A DNA stretch of 64,000 nt from Chiua virens (lineage: Eukaryota; Basidiomycota; Agaricomycetes; Boletales; Boletaceae), in contig JAHNUO010000003.1 of assembly GCA_019787685.1 (NCBI GenBank), positions 2,108,001 to 2,172,000 of the forward strand, in the 5' to 3' direction. Positions 59,885 through 64,000 of this stretch are shown here, piece after piece; position 1 is the first letter of the stretch; each line of letters opens with the position of its first letter. The notes under the pieces were generated by a model. It had not been told where the DNA came from. It did not search any database and saw only the letters and a program-made list of their open reading frames with translations. A program made the position numbers and the translations under genes.

Positions 59885-61264
59885 CTGGGCACGAGCAGAA
59901 AACTCAACTGAAGTAAATTCCAGAAGTGCATCCCCACCCATCTCAGCCTTGATCTCTCGGATCACATTCATGTCAATAGGGAGAAGACAGTTACGACCAC
60001 CCCATTGCTCAGGCAAACTAAATGCATCATTGCGAGACATCCCTGATGGTCCAATCTTGTCATTATCTTTGCGCATACGAGTGCCATTGTGAAAGTCCAT
60101 CATCTCCTGCAGATCTTTGCAAAGCAGTTTTGACCAAATCCACTGGCAAAGCTCACTGAATAATTGTGTGAACAAGGAGTCTTACACAGAAGGCATGCTT
60201 ACTATTGGTTGGGGTCATTGGGATTATATTGTCCATCTTCGATACCTTGGTTGAAAAAGAGGACAACATTGTCACCCCAATCCAGATGCAATCGTAACCA
60301 CGAGCGCTCAATAGCAATGTTATGTATGCTCCAGAGATACACATGTGCCGGCAGCTCAGTGTTATCATATTCAGGATGGAAAATCACCCTGTGTAAATGT
60401 TGGACAGCAATAGCACAAGTTGATATGCACGACACACCTTAGGGCATTCACAAGACCAAAGAGCTTTGTTGTCTCAGAACCACAGTCAGTCGTGAATTGC
60501 AAAGGAATCCATGTAATGTATACAAGCAATCAATACCTGCGCTAGTCTTTGGGCATGGACACTTACCTTCATACTCTTCAACTAGGCACAGAAATAGATA
60601 TGCCACAATCTCGCCCATCTGGTTGCTGGAAACAACCCAAGCTCCAAGCCATCTGCCTGTTGCATCATCAACTACAGCCCAAACTGCAAACCCTATTTTG
60701 TAGAGCTTGTCATGGCCGTTCCCAGCCCATTGTTCATGTACTCCAACTGCCACTTTTTTAACCCTAAATATCTTCTTGGCAGTGGGCTCATGTTTATCGA
60801 ATCCTTCAGGTGCATGCATATGCATCACATCGGATACAAATTGTCTGTAAGTGTTGAATTAGCAATCACTGAGGACTCGAAGAGAATGTTACACACCGAG
60901 TTACATAGGTGGGTCTCACTATGGTACGCAACTTTCTGCTGGATCGTGTTGACACCATGGCGTTGTGCAGGATCCTTGTTCATCTGTGCAAGAATCAACT
61001 GTTCAGCATCTTTGATAGGCATGCCTTTGATGGTAGTCCTGCTGCCCACAAAGGCAAGCACTTTACGTCCACTTTACCAAAGTAGCACTGCATGTCTGTC
61101 AAGTAATGAAATGGTGTGAAAAAAAAACTACCTCATGTGAATGTTATACTCAGCAGCAAGTCATGCCGCTATCTTCGCATTGTTAGTCAACATCTCACGA
61201 TGATATTTGTGGAGTGCAGCCACGAGGACCTCATTGCTTGCTTGCACTGCAACTCTTTGTTAAT
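59870..61264 (-). pseudogene. integrase-core (rve-like DDE) gene, 5' part broken
   Basis: Encodes an integrase catalytic core of a type widespread in mushroom genomes. Core motifs: GHDKLYKIGFAVWAVVDDAT, WLGAWVVSSNQMGEIVAYLF (first Asp in GHD), LQFTTDCGSETT (second Asp), SIHNIAIERSWLRLHLDWGD (Glu of the DDE set). The 3' exon reads MRKDNDKIGPSGMSRNDAFS, LPEQWGGRNCLLPIDMNVIR and ALLEFTSVEFSARAQ to a stop at 59870. Upstream exons read DAEQLILAQMNKDPAQRHGV, NTIQQKVAYHSETHL and LHKYHREMLTNNAKIAA; the last is followed by an in-frame TGA (61163-61161) where Arg would be expected before LAAEYNIHMR. The frame is also irregular near 61080. The core from 60828 down is open apart from introns. No terminal inverted repeats were identified around it. 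Confidence 0.75.
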
Positions 61265-62329
61265 GCCAATACCAAAGCCACCATCACATTGGGTAACTTA
61301 CGAATGGGCGGGTGTTGATTTTTGCCTTTGGGATTGTGAGGCATCACTGTTGCGGAGTAAGACCACTAGTATATAGAGAAAAAGGGAGAGGAAACACACT
61401 GCAGAGGCAACAACAAACAAAACCATGTGCTTCACCCACGTGCACAACTGCATTGAGGCAGTCTTGCTTATTAAGTTGGAAGCACAGTGTTCGACCCCAA
61501 AGACGTTGAAGGTAATGTATCCCGGCTGTAGTGCAATACTCAGGGGGATTGAAAGAATTTGAAAGAGGGTGAAGGAATGCGATTCCGTTCGACCCAGGGA
61601 CAACACTGAGTTGGTGAACGACGAATAGTGGTTTTTGAGTAGTCCGAGATGAATCCGGGGCGAATCCGGATTAAAACGGATAGAAAAGCGGACGTGGCAG
61701 TCCAATCCGGATCGAGAAAATATGAGGAGAGTGAGAGAAAACGAACGTCGACCGAAAACGATGTGAGACAGATGCGCACGGGCAAAAGCTACTGTATTTT
61801 GTCAATACAGTGAATTTATAGTCCTCGGGAATACCCTCAGACTTGTCCTAAGTAAGGATAATAATAAAAAAAGAAGGTTTTCGTACGGTATAAGTTCAAG
61901 AGGCACCCGAACGTCCCTGCAAGGGCTGCGTGACATGGTCTAGCCAATGCTAAGTACGAATAAGGAGCATCAAAAATAAAATAAAAGAGTCTGAGGCAAA
62001 TCGGGTGTGGATACAGCAATCCGGATGAGTTCGCACAAGCAGACAGATCAGGATCGGGATCGGGTGACGACAGGGTGCGGAAACATGCTATGCAAGCACA
62101 GGGAATACCTATTCCCTACAACGTGCCAGTCACAGTGGGTGGATATTTGAGACAAGTGCGGGCACAGGATAAGAGTGGAAAAGGTAGCAAAGGAGCAGCA
62201 TCTGGTGTGATGGATGGTGTATTATACTACATAGTGTTGTGCCGGGCTGGGCCGTGCACTCTCAGGCCAGGCCAAGCTGGGCCTTATACAAAGGCTTGCC
62301 TGGTGGTGCATGCGCGCTGCCCATGGTGA
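61265..62329. other. repeat-like non-coding stretch upstream of the integrase gene
   Basis: No supported gene. ORFs here (for example 61298-61705 on -) lack motifs. A GGATCGGGATCGGG-type short direct repetition occurs near 62050, and GGC/CCAGG-rich sequence follows to 62300. Confidence 0.4.
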
Positions 62330-62625
62330 TGGTCATAGTGTGCAGTTGAGCACATTGGGGGTGGGGTAGCGCACTGGCATACATGCACACTGCCCATAGT
62401 GGAGGTCATGGTCATGGTTGTTATCACTGTCATGCGTGCGTGCACACGGTTGGCATGCCCTGCCTGTCACCGTCATTGTGTGGATGTGTGGCAGTGGGTA
62501 TGCACTGTGTGTGTGGTGTGAGTGAGTGGGTGTGACTGCAGGTGAGGTCCAAGTGGGGGTGCGAGCAAGCAGGCAGGCGAGCGGGCAGGTGAGTGGGCAG
62601 GTGGGTAGAGAGTACAATCCATGAA
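62330..62625. repeat. GT/TG-rich low-complexity tract
   Basis: Plus-strand sequence strongly biased to G and T with recurring GTGTG, GGTGG and GCAGGCAGGCGAGCGGGCAGG-like words, and two related pieces around TGGTGATGGTCATAGTG and TGGAGGTCATGGTCATGG. It gives spurious His/Thr/Pro-rich ORFs on the minus strand. Confidence 0.6.
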
Positions 62626-62642
62626 TTGAGAGAGTTCATGCA

Positions 62643-62905
62643 TTATCCTGTCACTTTCACTACCCTCATTCTGTCAGTGGGGTAATGATGAGATAAAGTG
62701 AGCATGTACCTCCAAACTGAGTCTATGACATGAACATGACGACAATGTGTATCCAAGTCATCTGCCACCTTTACACAGCCCTCGTTCTATCAGCAGAGCG
62801 ATGAGAGTGCAAAGAAGTAAGGACATACCTTCAAAAATTTGTGATATGAACATGACAAGGGTTCTGTTTTTCATCCTGTTGCCTTCACTGCACTCATCCT
62901 TCTGA
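62643..62905. repeat. imperfect tandem repeat, period about 113-115 bp, 2.3 copies
   Basis: Copies start near 62643, 62758 and 62871 with the word TATCCTGTCACTTTCACT and its variants, followed by CCTCATTCTGTCAG / CCTCGTTCTATCAG, a CATGTACCTCCAAA / ACATACCTTCAAAA block and a GACATGAACATGAC / GATATGAACATGAC block. The third copy is partial. Confidence 0.7.
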
Positions 62906-64000
62906 ACATCCTTGCCAGCCAGGAGGATGTCAGTCTCACTTCTTGCTCTTCATGAGAACACATCTCGAGGTAGATCACACTGCAGGCAACTTACCAATCC
63001 AAAGACCCCACTTGAGGGCTTCTAAATCTCCAAGCGCACGTTCACATCAGCTGGCAATCTCACATGGTGGGAGATCACTAGTAGCAGAGAGCTAGGCCCA
63101 AGCGCGATTCAAATAGCAACGGTCTTGCATGAGTATCTTGATGCCAAGATCAATGACACCAGAGATGCATGACTCAGGCAGAGAAGATGGAAGGGAAGCA
63201 GGATGTAGAGGAAGAGCATTGTCTGCCCTCAGGCCGTGCCGACACCTGTCAACATCATGGTTCAGCTTTGTTGAAAGTGGAGGATTGGGTTCATGACGAG
63301 GAACAGGGAATACTTACATAATGATGACAGAGGCCCAACGGTTCGCCATGAGCACCACCTGCGCACACGATGGGCGGGGCACGCCATGGGAAAGGGTTGA
63401 AGGGAGTTGCATTGGTGTATTGAGGTCAAATATTGGAATTCTGACATGGGGTGGAAGACGGTGAGAGGACTTGCTTCTCTTTCCGAACGAGATCTGGAGT
63501 CTTTGATCAGTTAGCTTCAAGATAGCATAGTGCAGTTTGAAGAACAGTCCAACCCAGGTTTGTGCTTTTCTAATATTTACTATAATTTGAGTCTTGACAG
63601 AGCTTATCAGTCACACAACGTGACTGAACGAATGCGGCGGTACCAGGACCCGGGACTCAGCACTGCAATCTCAATTTTCTTACCAAAATTGGACCTGGCC
63701 CTGCTCGCCAATGGTAACAGTGAGCTTCACACTCCGAAAAACATTTGCAAATACATAAAGTTCACCAGCCTGGCCACATCACGTGAGATGAAGAACTATA
63801 CCACGTGATGTCTCAATTGTGGCAGCACTGCCATACCAAAGGGTCAACCAATCACGACTGAGATACCCATAATTCGAATTCCACATGCAAGTGACATGAA
63901 AGGTCAGCAGAACGGTCGCACAGCCACAGCAGTGCCACACAGGGGACAGGGGTTGTGGCTGTGACAAGGGGTCTGACAGAGGATCTGGAGCAGATATGTG
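62906..64000. other. right-end stretch without recognised genes
   Basis: ORFs of 60-92 codons on both strands, none with a known motif (the longest is 63530-63808 on +). Probably part of the repeat-derived region. Confidence 0.4.

Noticed and set aside
57201..61264. Interpretation as a KDZ or other cut-and-paste transposon with terminal repeats
   Set aside because: No CxC/KDZ transposase motifs and no terminal inverted repeats or target-site duplications could be found by eye.
62333..62639. Minus-strand His/Thr/Pro-rich ORFs
   Set aside because: Produced by translating the GT-rich low-complexity tract; no start context or motif.
1..64000. CRISPR arrays, operons, Shine-Dalgarno sites, riboswitches
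   Set aside because: The window is eukaryotic nuclear DNA with spliced genes; no regularly spaced repeat-spacer pattern was seen.

Overview
The window is nuclear DNA of a basidiomycete fungus, most probably an Agaricomycete. Nearly every recognisable gene is split by many short introns (about 45-65 nt, GT..AG, short exons). The gene set is fungal: Mdm31, Spc3, LIM-RhoGAP, Cds1/Rad53 kinase, a Zn2Cys6 factor and secreted GH18 chitinases. The alpha-type kinase with N-terminal Cys-pair motifs and the integrase-core gene at the right end belong to families that are expanded in mushroom-forming fungi. No operons or CRISPR arrays are seen.

Layout. 1-1364 (-): 5' part of an MFS sugar transporter running off the left edge. 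2218-4698 (-): MDM31, a mitochondrial inner-membrane morphology protein. 4846-7376 (-): RNA polymerase II elongation factor ELL, divergent from 7952-12684 (+): Rho GTPase-activating protein with LIM, C1 and RhoGAP domains. 13336-15292 (-): BTB/POZ protein. 15802-15880 (+): tRNA-Gln(CTG) with a 7-nt intron. 17122-18709 (-): disordered protein of unknown function.

16.0-26.9 kb is a GH18 chitinase locus. It holds three tandem plus-strand copies (20675-22146, 22865-24338, 25377-26872), of which only the third reads open throughout, and two relics (16057-16578 on -, 19449-19665 on +) that both stop at the end of exon 3. It is followed by a class-3 lipase (27025-28623, +), a GPAT/DHAPAT acyltransferase (30963-33540, +), signal peptidase subunit SPC3 (36020-37034, +) and a Zn2Cys6 regulator (38351-39869, +). 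A gene-poor 5 kb follows. Then come CDS1/RAD53 (45198-47744, -), an uncharacterised protein (48058-50156, -), a methyltransferase-22-like protein (50638-51881, +), glyoxalase I (52257-53065, +) and a decayed glucosamine-6-phosphate deaminase (54043-55133, -). From about 55 kb to the end the sequence looks repeat-derived: an alpha-kinase gene, an integrase-core gene with a nonsense codon, a diverged direct repeat between them, a tandem repeat of about 115 bp and a GT-rich low-complexity tract.

Functionally, most of the window is ordinary housekeeping. The accessory interest is the birth-and-death chitinase array and the kinase-integrase pair. Several conserved genes show single-base frame breaks, and in the chitinases these can be proved by comparing exon lengths. 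Some of these may be base-level assembly errors rather than biology, so start, stop and splice positions given here were inferred by eye from conserved protein motifs.
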